Program-made: the position numbers and the translations under genes | DNA from: Chamaecyparis obtusa | Taxonomy: Eukaryota; Streptophyta; Pinopsida; Cupressales; Cupressaceae | DNA: 64,000 nt | Assembly (NCBI GenBank): GCA_027943335.1 | Contig: BSBK01002081.1 | Span: forward strand, 310,001-374,000 | Direction: 5' to 3' | In this document: positions 1-11,623 of the stretch, one piece after another | How positions within the stretch are numbered: position 1 is the first letter of the stretch | Layout: every line of letters begins with the position of its first letter | Notes under the pieces: generated by a model | Databases searched by the model: none | Told to the model about the DNA's origin: nothing | What the model saw: only the letters and a program-made list of their open reading frames with translations

Positions 1-205
1 GCCATGGAAGAGCCTTAAGGAACAAAATCAATTCAAGGATGCACTATCTCATTTCCTTTCCAACTTCTCCCTCTCTGAAATGGAAGGTTTACATTTTGGT
101 TTATCCAAAAAGGCCCATTTCAACATAAACCAAAGCCAAAACCAACTTCTAAACAAGTTTTCCACAAACACCACATACAAAAAACCTAAAATCTTCCAAC
201 GAAAC

Positions 206-619
206 CTAACCCAGAGAAGTAGGAAACTTGGTAATAGCCTTACTTTCTTCAGAAGCAGCATACCTAGCCAGCTCTCCAGGCAAAACAAACTTGACAATAG
301 TCTCAATTTATCTAGAGGAAAGTGTCACAATCTTGTTATATTTCAGTAGAGAAGCAGCCTTAGGAGTAATCTTATCAAAAATATAAATCATGAAGCTCTC
401 CATGATATCCATGGAAGCACTGGATATTCCCTTGGATGGATGCACTTGTTTCAACACCTTCTATATAAACCTTTTGTAAATTATTACACTTCTCTTCCTC
501 CTCTTCTTCTTATTCTTAGATTTCATTGCTTTGATGGTTGAATCCTTTGTGGGCTTGAACATCACTTTCTTTTCTTTTCTCATCTTTGGAGAATCCTTTA
601 CCTTAGTCTCTCCTTTCAT
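206..619 (-). pseudogene. Histone H2B pseudogene
   Basis: The minus strand reads as a near full-length H2B of about 137 codons, close to the usual plant length. A Lys-rich N-terminal tail leads into the histone fold, recognisable by KVLKQVHPSKGISSASMDIM, then FDKITPKAASLLKYNK, LPGELARYAASEESKAITKF and a stop at 206-208. H2B pairs with H2A in the nucleosome. Two in-frame stops break it: TAG just before KVLKQVHP and TAA at the SRE-IQT position of the fold. Conserved residues are also changed (for example the NDIFE block reads IYIFD), so this is a dead copy. No poly-A tract or target duplication is visible, so a retrocopy origin is not shown. An ATG at 619 gives the plant-like tail; the frame is also open upstream to 643. 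Identification is by recognition of the family. Confidence 0.85.
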
Positions 620-2085
620 ACCATCTACTTTAAGACTCCACACCTTAGGTTTTCTTTAGCAACTCCATATCCACCATATCAAACAAGTTCTTGGTTCATG
701 CTTGTTTAAGCTTGCCAATTGGTTCCATCAACCAAATTCTTGATCACCTCTTCAAATGGTGATCAAAGTATTTGAATACCCTTTTTCAAGTTGCATAATG
801 TATGTCAAAACAAAGACTATGTGTTTTGGAACATCACACCTTAAAATTGTTGATTCATGTTTCCCAACTAGGCCTAATAGGCTCAATTAACAAAGTATCC
901 CTATTAAGGACTCACTCCCAGACCTTGACACTTTCAAAATTTTCTTAAAATGACTCTAATTAGAGAATTCTACCATCAATCTATATATTTGATGCTTCTA
1001 GATGTAAAAGCTCCAAATTTGTCCCAAAACCCCCTAGAAACTAGGGCTCACCTAATCTCTCATCTCCCAACACCATAGAAACTGAACCAAAGTTTATTCA
1101 CCATCATTTGACCATCCTATGATGGATTCATGCCTAAAATACCCCCCTCCAAAGGCTAGAAAATCTACTGATGTACCCTTACACCAATTTCATGACCCTT
1201 ATGAATCCTTCAAACTCATCAAACTCCTTCAATCACTCTCAACTTGCAAACTCTTCTTCTTTCCTATATTTCCAATTTTAGACTACTAAGTTACAAGGTT
1301 TGGATCCATCCCCAAGTTATAGAAAATACATAAAGGGGATGGATCAATGAATTTCCCTGTCTAGTAGCCTTGCAGCGAAGGAAAAAATCTCTAAAACTTT
1401 CTGAAGGAATAATCAAACAAATTACTTTTTTGAATACTCTTTTCTTAGTACATTGTCATATCCAAAGGAAATATATGGTTGTTTTGGAGCATGTACTACT
1501 GCTCACCTCTATGGCTCAAAAAATGCATGAAAAGTGAGTGATTTAACAAAGCAACTATATGAAATAATTAACCCCAAGACTTCAAAATTTAGACAATGTC
1601 TTATTATGTCATAAAACCTCTATATACCAAAGGAATTATACTCAAATCTCCTATAACCCCAAATTTGGTCTCTTCAAACCCTTAAACCAAGGGTTTCTCA
1701 AATCGGTGCCCTCCAATCAATTCCAGGTTCAAATGGTTATTGATTAAATTTTAAATGAACAATATAAGATTATCCAAATCATCAGATATCCCTATCCTTA
1801 AGACCAATCTTCTGGTGCTATATCCTTGCCTTGAAATTCATTGTATTTTCCACCATTTGCTAATTGTGATCACTTCTTCTTTCACTTGTCTACACACCAA
1901 AGCATTAGATTTGTGTTGTACATGTTAGATATGCTCATTCCATGAAAGTTAGGCCTTTATTTTCATGGGATGATGCTCATCTTTATTGGATTCGAATCAA
2001 AACAGTGACTTAGGAACCCCAAACCGTGACAGTGCTAAAAACAATGATTGAAAATTTGATTCAAATCAATGCAAGACATACATAC
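620..2085. other. Non-coding, unassigned
   Basis: AT-rich sequence with no ORF, RNA gene or repeat that I recognise. It lies on the intron side of the BZR1-type exon (minus strand), so part of it may be the remains of that gene's first intron. Confidence 0.4.
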
Positions 2086-2292
2086 CACATTTTTGTATGT
2101 AGTACCATCAGCTTCAACAATCCAGTTAACTTCCTTTGCTAAGGCACACAAAACTTCATTAATGTCTGCTTTGGGAGGAAGATTATAATTTCCATATTTC
2201 TGCAAGCCTTGAAATATTTTCATCGTTATCGCCCCCCACCTTCGCTTTCTCAATTTAGTCCTCTCCCTCTCCACTACACTCAGCTTAGCCAT
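2086..2292 (-). pseudogene. BZR1-type DNA-binding domain, orphan first exon
   Basis: ATG at 2292 opens 69 codons matching the BES1/BZR1 N-terminal DNA-binding domain, which also occurs at the N-terminus of BZR1-beta-amylase fusions (BAM7/8 type): a basic stretch [15 protein letters not shown], then [40 protein letters not shown] and TTYKN. The frame meets a good splice donor, GTG|GTATGT, at 2086/2085, where the first exon of this family normally ends. So this looks like exon 1 copied with its intron border. No later exon was found on the left. The basic, DNA-contacting part has drifted: the family has RER-x-RRAI where this copy has RKRRWGAI, so a Glu has become Lys and the following Arg-Arg has become Trp-Gly. 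The exon has no internal stop. It could be the start of a live gene, but the damaged contact residues and missing downstream exons favour a relic. Confidence 0.7.
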
Positions 2293-3044
2293 CCTTACCT
2301 ACTCTTTAATAGGGATTCTCCAAAATTTGTATACAAAGGCATCCTATAGGAAAAAATGAAAAGTTTCCTAGAGAATATCCATAATTCATATACAAAAGCA
2401 TCATACAGGAAAAATGACAAAAAATTAATAGCTAAAAGGTAAAATTTATCATTAACACTGGAAGTACCAAGGTCATACCCTTTGTCAAATCTTGGCCTAT
2501 GATGTGCAAAATGAGCAAAGCAAGTGAAATGAAAGGGAAGTATGGATCAAATAGCGAAGGTGCATCAAATTAGATCAATATCATAATAAATGTAGAAAAT
2601 ACTATTACAGACAAAAATATTTGCATATTAATTCATTACACCTTTCCTAAGCTTCTGTACCTTGCTATGATTAGATAGTGATAGTGTGATGCCATGTATC
2701 CATACAACTTTTGACCAATTGAGGAAGTGAAAAATAAGTGAATAAGCAATTGGCTACCAGCCATAGAGAAATTACAAAGACTTTGAAAAAAAAAATTCTT
2801 TCTTGATGCAGTCCAAGATTCTAAATATTAATTTGAACTCATTTGATGTGGTTGTATATGATATGTAGGCTATACTCTACAAAGTGTTTTATGATTATCT
2901 AATTTCAACTTATTATATGATGCATCTGAGTGCTGACATAGTCATTATATATCACATTTTTTAGTATTATTTTTTGAGAACTAATGCTTCTAGTGAATCC
3001 AAATTTAGTTTTTATAAAGATGAGATGTTAGTGAATGACTTATT
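2293..3044. other. Non-coding, unassigned
   Basis: AT-rich stretch between the BZR1-type exon and the CHD fragment. I see no convincing coding, RNA or repeat feature. The last about 100 bases could hold decayed upstream CHD helicase sequence, but only the part from about 3045 aligns by eye. Confidence 0.4.
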
Positions 3045-3605
3045 GCTAATACTAATCTTCTACCAGATCCAGATTTCATCCCTTTTATGGATCTACAGGC
3101 TCAATCGTGAGCCCACAGGATTGACCAAGAGAAAACTATGACTGTATATCAACTAATTACAAAATGTTTAGTTGAGGAGAAAATATTGCAATGATCAAGA
3201 AGAAAATTGTCTATGGAAAATTGAGTTATAAATTCTGTTAAGAATGAAACTATTAAGGAATTGCATGATATATTACTCAATGGTGAAAGGAATATTCTTG
3301 ATGAGCATGGGATTGTAGCTAAATCTATTCAATATACAGAGGAAGATATAGAAAATATTCTTCATAGAGAGATTAAAGTGAGAGAAAAGGACATTTCAAA
3401 AGAAAATGGTTATCTTGGTGCCATCCAAGGTATGCCAATTACTCAGGACGAAGAGACAAAGCCCATAGTTAATGGGAAAGAGTGGGAAGAGCTTATTGGA
3501 CCCATGATAGAAGTTACAGATAAGGAGGAAGAGCTAGGAAGGGGAAAGTGGCAAAGGAAAGAAGTAAGATATGCATGTGAGCCTATGTCAGATGATGATG
3601 GGTAA
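3045..3605 (+). pseudogene. CHD-type chromatin remodeler, helicase C-terminal end (broken)
   Basis: One frame reads the end of an SNF2 helicase C domain: PDPDF, then PFMDLQAQ-stop-AHRI (helicase motif VI, normally QSRAHRIGQ), VYQLITKCLVEEKILQ and LHDILLNGERNILDEHG. The CHD3/Mi-2-type linker follows: YTEEDIENILHRE, a WEEL block, ELGRGKWQRKEVRY and an acidic tail. In plants these proteins (PICKLE and relatives) slide nucleosomes in the nucleus. Three in-frame stops at 3108, 3192 and 3222 kill the copy; the first two sit at Arg positions of the family (a CGA-to-TGA change fits the first) and the third in the AMENLV block. The frame closes at 3603-3605 near a donor-like GGTAAAAG. Its continuation resumes at 14150, beyond the inserted composite element. 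The exact CHD subfamily cannot be settled by eye. Confidence 0.75.
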
Positions 3606-3665
3606 AAGCACAAAGCTGTGTCACATTTTAGGACAACTTATCAGCACAGCTGAATTTGAGTATTT

Positions 3666-3670
3666 CTAAC
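3666..3670. repeat. Left target-site duplication CTAAC
   Basis: CTAAC directly abuts the left end of the composite element and recurs at 14048-14052 directly after its right end. A 5-bp duplication is the normal footprint of LTR-retrotransposon integrase, so the whole 3671-14047 block behaves as one insertion. Confidence 0.8.
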
Positions 3671-6033
3671 TATTATACACTAAGTTTGCATCTTTGTTAC
3701 AAGCTCTCTTGGTCTTGATAACTCAGTATAATATGGGAATCATCTCAAGGTTGTGGACCTTTGCTAACCAAGATGAAACCTCTAAGTTCTAGGCTGGTTC
3801 CTCTTGGATTATTACCTTAGCTTGCTCTTAATAGGAAAGTAAATCTTTTGAGGGAAAGGGTTATAAGGAGTGCATGAAAGGGAAATAACAGGAAAGAAAA
3901 CTACCTACTAGGTGATGCACCAAAATTAGGGTTTGGATCTCAGTATAGAGGAATGAGATCAATGGAGGAATCAGGTCTAATAAGTCACCACTCACTAGAT
4001 AGGCTTGCATAAGTATTTCATAGGAAGGCCGGAATAGAAGACTCAACCTATGACCTAGAAACAAACATCTTCTTCTGCAACTTGGTGTAGGAATGAGACA
4101 AGATTGCTAGGGGCTATAGCATACCCAAAAAACATCTAAATCATATTAGACACAGTAACACATAAAATCACAAAAAGTGAGAGGGACTAGGTACCCCAGT
4201 TTGCATTAACAACATTCATAGACTTCAATCCAATAAGAGATAAAACAAGACAAGGAAGCATAAGGACATGAAGAACTATCACAAAATACCTTTGCAATGT
4301 TTTTATCTATCAATGGGAATTGTAGAATGTGGGAAACCAAGGGGCAGGAAGAAATGCCACAGATAGCTTCCCAAGAAAGAGTCTTTCTTTTTTACAAAAT
4401 GTGAATTCTGAGCACTAAGGCTCCAAAAAATAATTATATACAACACTCACTACACGTAGGCAGGAGTAAAAAATTCTAACTAGGGTTACAGGTTTTGCAA
4501 TAAAATAATCAACCCTAGGGGACTAAGAAGACTGATCATAAATAAAAATCTATAGTATCATAGCCGATCAGACTTCAAGTTTGCGTGCCCATCCCTGTAA
4601 TACATTGCCTATAGATAAACAACCTAGACTCATCATTTTTCTCTTGCAACAAGCCTCACCATGAATGCACTGATTGGTACCTCCCCGAGACAAGAGTCGA
4701 CCCTTGATGGCTAGCCGGACCGCCTCATCATCTTCCCTTAATTGTGCATGTCCTGCAACATAAATTTTTAGCTACCCACCACTCGCAAACATCTTTGCAG
4801 AAGAAAAGCCCGTGAAAGGAGTCACACTGGTTTGAGACAATGTCGGTCACATGATCGCATGAGCTCAAAAAGCCTCATGCGATCATGCGACAAGCCCTTA
4901 GGATCTACCATTTGCTTCATAGCCTACAAACCAGATTCAACACTGGTTGAATTTGAACATTGGTCGCATGATCAAATGAGCTCAAAACTCCTCATGTGAT
5001 CATGTGACAAGCCTCTTAAAACTACCTTCGCTTCCACATAGACACCTGGATTCAAAAAAATTTCTACCTGTCAACCACGTGGACCAACCAAAACCCACCC
5101 ACACATCAGTCATACCAATGAAAATACCTCTTGAGAGCATCAAAAGGATCTCACGGCGGTCACATGATCACTTGGGATCGGAAGATCCCATGCAAACATG
5201 TGACCACCCTAGATCTTGAATCTACGGGGCCACATGCAAACTTTTCCGACTGCTAAGAAATGGACATGTCACCACCAGAGGACCCACCAATAGCTAGGAA
5301 ATGACCACCATAACACATCGGACCCACAACCCACTGAGATTCTCATCAGATGATTGTCATATGATCGCATGGGGTTAGAAGATCCCATCTAAACATGTGA
5401 CCACCGTTAGATCTTCCGCACTGGCAACAGTTATGAGGAACTGGGACCCACTTGGTTGGAGTTGTGTACTTGTGAAATGGCGATGCTAGAGGAAGAAGCA
5501 CAAAACATGAGGGGTCGAAAAAACAAAAGGTTTTCAAACCAAAGGTAAAAAACATCCTAAGCTTTTAGACCAAAAGGCAAAAAATACAGAGGGTTTTTGA
5601 CACTAAACTTTTTTCCTGGAACACAGTCGCAGTAGCTCACAAATAATTCCTACAACATTAAAACTTGAATAACTTCCTAGGTATTGTGATTAAAGTGATG
5701 CAATCTAGACTGGGGCTTGAAAAAACATTGAAGAACATGTGGTTAAGATCAAAAAGCATGAAACCTAGTGGATCAACTTCGCAAGCCAAAACAAGCTGCA
5801 GCAGGGCAGGATAAAAATAGACCTGGAAACTTGGCCAAATTTGCAAGATAGAAAATTTTGTGCAACATTTTGGTGACTTCTGCAGGATGTCAGCCTACTA
5901 GACATTAGACTAGTGACCTTGACATAATCCATTGGGCATGGAGTCAATCTAAGGAACATAAACCTAACCTAAACTAACCAGTGCAGAAACCTGGTTAAAC
6001 AAAACCATTCACTGGTTGTGAAAAGTAGCTACC
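3671..6033 (-). repeat. Inverted LTR of the composite element
   Basis: Reverse complement of the 2463-bp LTRs at 7029 and 11585, recognisable along its length. It is about 100 bp shorter. The gap maps near the LTR 5' end, where the two direct copies carry a stretch between a GGTTAGGTTAGG run and the CAGATTGAC block that is missing here (about 5950-5970). Confidence 0.8.
4845..5403 (-). repeat. Hairpin series in the inverted LTR
   Basis: Four imperfect inverted repeats of about 46-50 bp at 4845-4890, 4962-5008, 5158-5206 and 5354-5403. Each pairs arms of the form GTCRCATGATC...GATCATGYGAC around a short unpaired centre. They occupy the same relative places as the hairpins in the two direct LTRs. 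Confidence 0.7.
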
Positions 6034-6687
6034 CTTCCTCATTAGGATATTTTACATTGGACTCATGAGGATAGCTACAAGGATATGAGGCACATAAAAA
6101 TTTGGCAAATGAGGATGCACTACCTCTGCAAAAATAAGATCAAGTTCACTCACCTCGAATGGATCACATGGGGATGTCTCAGTGAACTCTTTTTGGGCCA
6201 AATATTTGATGGGGCAGCCTCTTGAAATTTTGAAGGCAGGACTTTCCTTAATGGCTTCTTCTTTATCTTCTTGGTTTCCCTCCATCATGGATAGCCATGT
6301 CAACTCATCATCTATGGATAGGGGCTATCATCTTCTTCTTTTAAACTAGCCAAGAGCTCATTACAATCAGGCTCCATATACAAGTCATCTATGATGCTTC
6401 CCAAATAATCTTTGTCAAGGCTTTGGTTATCCTCTACACATTGGGAAGTCTCCTCCTCAAAGATGAGATCAAGCTCATGAATCAGCATATCCTCAGGATC
6501 AATCTCTTCTAGCTACTACAACTTCAAAGAGGTGGCTATGATCACATCTTCATCATCCTGCTCAACAAAACTAGGCAGCTTATCCAATAAGGACATGGCA
6601 TCCATCATAGAATCAACCTCCTGTTGATGATAGACCTACTATTCTAATTGACCTTCAGCCATAGGCAATGGCATGGTCTCTTCTTAA
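6034..6687 (-). pseudogene. Inverted 3' end of the composite's internal ORF
   Basis: Reverse complement of about 10932-11584: the acidic C-terminal part of the element's only protein, followed directly by the inverted LTR. The stretch shares the ORF's features (ELDLIFEEE-type, TWLSMMEGNQ and CPIKYLAQKEF blocks) and carries its own frame breaks. At about 6687 it stops abruptly and meets a direct copy of the same region, making a palindrome with unequal arms: about 650 bp of internal sequence on this side and about 340 bp on the other. Confidence 0.75.
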
Positions 6688-7067
6688 AGCCTAATTGTAA
6701 TGAGCTCTTGGCTGGTTTAAAAGAAGAAGATGACAGTCCCCCATCTGCAGATGATGAGTTGACATGGCTATCCATGATGGAGGGAAACCAAGAAGATAAA
6801 GAAGAAGCCATTAAGGAAATTCCTACCTTCAAACTTTCAAGATGCTACCCCATCAGATATTTGGCCCAAAAAGAGTCCATTGAGACACCCACATGTGATC
6901 CATTTGAGGTGAGTGAACTTGATCTTATTTTTGCAGAGGCAGTGCATCCTCATTTGCCAAATTTTTATGTGCCTTACGTCCTTGTAGCTATCCTCATGAG
7001 TCCAATGAAAAATATCCTAATGAGGAAGTGTAGCTACTTTTCACAACTAGTGAATGGTTTTTTTTAA
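6688..7067 (+). pseudogene. Direct 3' end of the composite's internal ORF
   Basis: Equivalent of about 11247-11623: LLAGLKEEDDSPPSADDE, then TWLSMMEGNQEDKEEAIKE, YLAQKES and HPHLPNFYVPYVLVA, reading on into the first 39 bases of the LTR as the 11623 copy does. It begins inside the protein without a start, at the junction with the inverted arm near 6687. It is open to its end and is a truncated duplicate rather than a separate gene. Confidence 0.75.
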
Positions 7068-9491
7068 CTAGGTTCCTACACTGGTTAGTTTAGGTTAGGT
7101 TAGGTTTCCTGCTTTCTTCCAACTTTCCAGGTTAGTGTTTCCTATTTTCCAAGAACTGCTTGAGCATAGTCTGGTTCAGTTTTGTCTTTGTCAAAGTTTT
7201 TGTGTTCCTCAGATTGACTCCATGCCCAATGGATTGCATCAAGGTCACTGGTCTAATGTCTAGCAGGATGACATCCCGCAGAAGTCACCAAAATGTTGCC
7301 CAAAATTTCCTATTGTGCAAATTTGGCCAAGTTTCTAGGTCTCTATTTTTATCCCACCCTGTTGTAGCTTTTTTTGGCTTGTGAATTTGATCCACTAGGT
7401 TTCATGCTTTGTGACCTAAACCCCATGTTCTTCAATGTTTTATCAAGCCACAATCTAGATCACATCACTTGAATCACAATACCCAGGAAGTTATTCAAGT
7501 TTTAATGTTGCAGGAATTGTTTGTGCACTACTGCGACTGTGTTCCAGGAAAAAAGTTCAGTGTCAAAAACCCTCTGTGTTTTCTACCTTTTGGTCTGAAA
7601 GCTTAGGATGTTTTCAACCTTTGGTCTAAAAAACCTCTGTGTTTTTGACCCCTCATGTTTCATACTTCTTCCTCTGGCATTGGCATTTCACAAGCACACA
7701 ACTCCAACCAGGTGGGTCCCAGTTCCTTTTAACCATTGCCACTGTAGAAGATCCAACGATGGTTGCATGTTTTCATGGGATCTTTTGACCCCATACGATC
7801 ATGCAACAACCATTTGATGAGAATCTTAGTGGGTTATGGGTTTGATGTGTTATGGTGGTCATTTCTCAACTGTTGTTGGGTCCCCTGGTGGTGATGTGTT
7901 TGTTTTTTAGCAGTCAGAGAAGTTTGCATGTGGCCCCGTAGATTCAAGATCTATGATGGTCACATGTTCACATGGGATCTTCTGATCCTATGTGATCATG
8001 TGACCACCGTGAGATCCTTCTGATGCTCCCGAGCAGTATTATCATGGGTCTGACTAACATGTGGTTGGGTTACGATTGGTCCATGTGGTTGACAGGTAGC
8101 AAAATTGTTGAACTTGAGTGTCTATATGGAAGCAGAGGTAGTTCTAAGAGGCTTGTCGCTTGATTGCATGAGGCTTTTTGAGCTCATGTGATCATGCGAC
8201 CAATGTTCAATTCAACCAGTGTTGAATTTGGTTTGTGGGCTATGAAGTGAATGGTAGATCCTAAGGGCTTGTTGCATGATCACATGAGGCTTTTTGAGCT
8301 CATGCGATCATGCGACTGGCATTGTTTCAAACCAGTGTGACTCCTTTCGCAGGCTTTTCTTCTGTAGAGATGTTTGGGAGTGGTGAGTAGCTGAAAATTT
8401 ATGTTTTAGGACATGCATAGTTAAGGGAAGATGATGAGGTGGTCTGGATAGCTATCAAGGGTTGACTCTTGTCCCAGGGAGGTACCAATCAGTGCATTCA
8501 TGGTGAGGCTTGCTGCAGGAGAAAAATGATGAGTCCAGGTTGTTTATCTGCAGGCAATGTAGTACAGGGATGGGCAAGCAAACTTGAAGTCTGATTGGCT
8601 ATGATACTACAGAGTTTTATTTATGATCAGTCTTCTCAGTGCCCTAGGGTTGATTATTTTATTGTAAAACTTGTAACCCTAGTTAGAATTTTTTACTCCT
8701 ACCTGCATGCAGTGAGTGTTGTATATAATTCTTTTTTGGAGCCTTAGTGCTCAGAATTCACATTTTCTAAAAAAAAAGACTCTTTCTTGGGAAGCTATCC
8801 ATGGCATTTCTTCCTGCCCCTTGGTTTCCCACATTTTGTAATTCCCATTGATAGATAAAAATATTGCAAAGGTATTTTTTTATAGTTCTTCATGTCCTTA
8901 TGCTTCCTTGTCTTGTTTTATCTCTTATTGGATTGAAGTCTATGAATGCTGTTAATGGAAACTAGGGTTCCTAGTCCCTCTCACTTTCTGTGATTTTGTG
9001 TGTTACTATATCTGATCTGATTTAGATGTTTTGTGGGTATGCTATAGCCCCTAGCAGTCTTGTCTCATTCCCACACCAAGTTGTAGAAGAAGATGTTTGT
9101 TAGTAGGTCATAGGTTGAGTCTTCTATTTCGGCCTTCCTATGAAATACTTATGCAAGCCTATCTAGTGAGTGGTGACTTATTAGACCTGATTTCTCCATT
9201 GATCTCATTCCTCTATACTGAGATCCAAATCGTAATTTTGGTGCATCACCTAGTAGGTAGTTTTCTTTCTTGTTATTTCCCTTTCATGCACTCCTTCTAA
9301 CCCTTTCCCTCAAAAGATTTACTTTCCTATTAAGAGAAAACTAAGGTGATAATCCAAGAGGAACTAGCCTAGAACTTGGAGGTTTCATCTCGGTTAGCAA
9401 AGGTCCCACAACCTTCAGATGATTCCCATGTTATACTAAGTTATCAAGACCAAGAGAGCTTGAAACAAAGGCGCAAACTTAGTGTATAACA
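7029..9491 (+). repeat. Central LTR of the composite element
   Basis: 2463 bp, starting TGTAGCTAC after the purine-rich AATGAGGAAG and ending GTGTATAACA. It is the same length as the LTR at 11585. A TATA-like GTATATAATTC lies near 8723. On its left sits the 3' end of the internal region and on its right the primer site, so it serves both as a 3' LTR for the left arm and as a 5' LTR for the right part. Confidence 0.85.
7761..8316 (+). repeat. Hairpin series in the central LTR
   Basis: Imperfect inverted repeats at 7761-7811, 7958-8008, 8155-8201 and 8271-8316. Examples of arms: GTTGCATGATCACATGAGGC with GCTCATGCGATCATGCGAC, and GGTCACATGTTCACATGGGA with TCCTATGTGATCATGTGACC. The spacing between hairpins is about 120-200 bp. 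Confidence 0.75.
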
Positions 9492-9675
9492 TTTCTGGCA
9501 CACCCAGTGGGACCACAGTGAAGATCAGATTAAATTTTAAAGGTGTTCCTATTGGTTCATCTACATAAGGATCAAAGGAGTTCAGTACACAAGGTCTATC
9601 AATACAGACTCAAGCTCAAGGATTCCCCACCTTGGTGCCAGTGTATAACAATTTTGGCATGCCCGGTGGGACTGA
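9492..9675 (+). other. Duplicated primer-binding-site region
   Basis: Right after the LTR comes TGGCACACCCAGTGGGAC (about 9496-9513), a drifted form of the TGGCACGCCCGGTGGGAC site seen in Gypsy D. About 140 bp later AGTGTATAACA, identical to the LTR's last 11 bases, is followed by TGGCATGCCCGGTGGGAC. So the LTR end plus primer site occurs twice. The second copy is closer to the D version and may be the original, with the first LTR-plus-site acquired by template switching. Confidence 0.6.
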
Positions 9676-9853
9676 AGTTCAGATTCATTTTCAAGGAATG
9701 CTATCTCTGATATGCTAATAACATGCTACAGACCTAGGAGAGGTCATTTTGCTACATATCTGGCAACTCCAAGAGGTCTACTAGTTTTAAAGATCAGATG
9801 CTGGTATGTTTTCAATCTTCATATTCAAGTTCCAGCTGATTACATGAGTAGAC

Positions 9854-11623
9854 ATGTCAAGTTTCTATGGACAGTCAGGTTACCCACCATCTTATTATGA
9901 GAATAATGTTCAACCAGCTAGTTCTTAGCCTTATCAAAGTGACCCAAAGCCTCCTTTTACCCCAAGCTATCATACTTCTCAAGGGTATCAATATGTCCAG
10001 TATGACCGAAATGAGTTTGCTCTTGTGCAAAGTTATGAGAGGGCCCTTCGAAAAGATGGATCATGGGCACAAGAGGCACAACAGCAAATGCAAAGCTAGT
10101 TGCCCCATCCTATTTACCATCGACCCTCCCCTTCTCAGCCTATTCAATAATAGATGCAAACTCTGAGCTTAGACTTCAAGAAGATGCAGGAGGCAAAGAG
10201 TTTGTTGCTTGATTTGATTAAGCAAGTGTCTGAGATCAAGGATCAGAGAGAGTAGGAGGCTCAAAGTTATTATGAAGAGTCATTTCCTTATCAAGTGATG
10301 GAGGCTCTTGTTGATGAGCAACAAGTAAGGTAGTTTCAAGATGAGATTAGATGCCTAGATGACATGGAGACAACAAGGATGAGATCACAAATTGCCCAAC
10401 AAGAGGCTCCTAGACCTAAGATCCCAAGCTGGAGGACCCGTTTGCCTCAAGAGCCTACACATGAAGAGCCAAAAAAGCATTTATTTCCAAGCTTCAAGAT
10501 GGGTATGCCTCCTGTGTCTCCCTCTGAGCCTCCTCAATTTCATATCCCAAGTTTCAAGGCAAAAAATTCTTTTCAAGAGCCTGTGCTTGAGATGCAGCCC
10601 ACCACTCTACAAGAGTAGCCTATCCAGAGAAGCGAGTTATCCCAAGAAACCCCTCTAGTCTCTCAGGATGATGAGGTGATGTGGATACCCCAATGAAATC
10701 TCCCTCCTAGCTATTATATGCCAAGCCTTTGCAAGGACACTAGTCTAGTGTCTGAGTAAGGACTGGTGGTAAATGAACTTTCATGTGATCAGGGGGAGAA
10801 GACATAAAAGGTGGCAGTGTAGAGTGATGATTGTGGTGAAATGGAGCAGCAAAGTGTGGAGGTAGAGGTTGATGCTTAGCCTGAGCTCTTGGTTGATTTT
10901 CTTGATGAGCTTCATCTCTTTGTTGCTGATGAAGAAGAGACCATGCCATTTCCTATCGCTAAAGGTCAATAAGAATAGTAGGTCTATCATCAATAGGAGG
11001 TTGATTCTATGATGGATGCCATGTCCTTATTGGATAAGCTACTTGGTTTTGTTGAGTAGGATGATGAAGATGTGATCATAGCCACCTCTTTGAAGTTGTA
11101 GTAGCTAGAAGAGATTGATCCTGAGGATATGCCGATTCATGAGCTTGATCTCATCTTTGAGGAGGAGACTTCCCAATGTGCAGAGGATAACCAGAGCCTT
11201 GACAAAGATTATTTGGGAAGCATCATAGATGGCTTATATATGGATCCTAATTGTAATGAGCTCTTGGGTGGTTTAAAAGAAGATGATGACAGTCCCTTGT
11301 CCGCAGAGGATGAGTTGACATGGCTATCCATGATGGAGGGCAACCAAGAAGATAAAGAAGAATCCATTAAGGAAAGTCCTACCTTAAAACTTTCAAGAGG
11401 TTGCCCCATCAGATATTTGGCCCAAAAAGAGTTCAGTGAGACACCCCCATGTGATCCATTCAAGGTGAGTGAACTTGATCTTGTTTTTGTAGAGGTAGTG
11501 CATCCTCATTTGCCAAATTTTTATGTGCCTCACGTCCTTGTAGCTATCCTCATGAGTCCAATGCAAAATATCCTAATGAGGAAGGGTAGCTACTTTTCAC
11601 AACTAGTGAATGGTTTTGTTTAA
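9854..11623 (+). pseudogene. Sole ORF of the composite element, unknown protein (about 590 codons)
   Basis: One frame runs from ATG 9854 (MSSFYGQSGYPPSYYENN) to the stop at 11621-11623, past the LTR start at 11585. I do not recognise the protein. The N-terminal third is rich in Pro, Gln, Ser and Tyr; a short helical stretch follows (DFKKMQEAKSLLLDLIKQVS); then a Pro-rich part with repeated IPS-x-K motifs (KIPSWRTRLP, HIPSFKAKNS); then a long acidic C-terminal part (ELDLIFEEETS, LTWLSMMEGNQEDKEE, HPHLPNFYVPHVL). It has no zinc knuckle and no protease, RT or integrase motif. The frame holds more than a dozen stops, mostly TAG or TAA where Gln (CAG/CAA) is plausible, which fits C-to-T decay of one ORF better than chance order. 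It may be a divergent Gag or an accessory protein; its position between primer site and 3' LTR allows either. Confidence 0.6.

Noticed and set aside
49..349. Open frames of 85-89 codons at the left edge
   Set aside because: They are other-frame shadows of the H2B pseudogene and its flank; no family features.
7088..7106. TTAGGTTAGGTTAGG run in the LTRs (also near 11647)
   Set aside because: Only three units, at the same place in each LTR copy; ordinary LTR sequence and not a telomere repeat.
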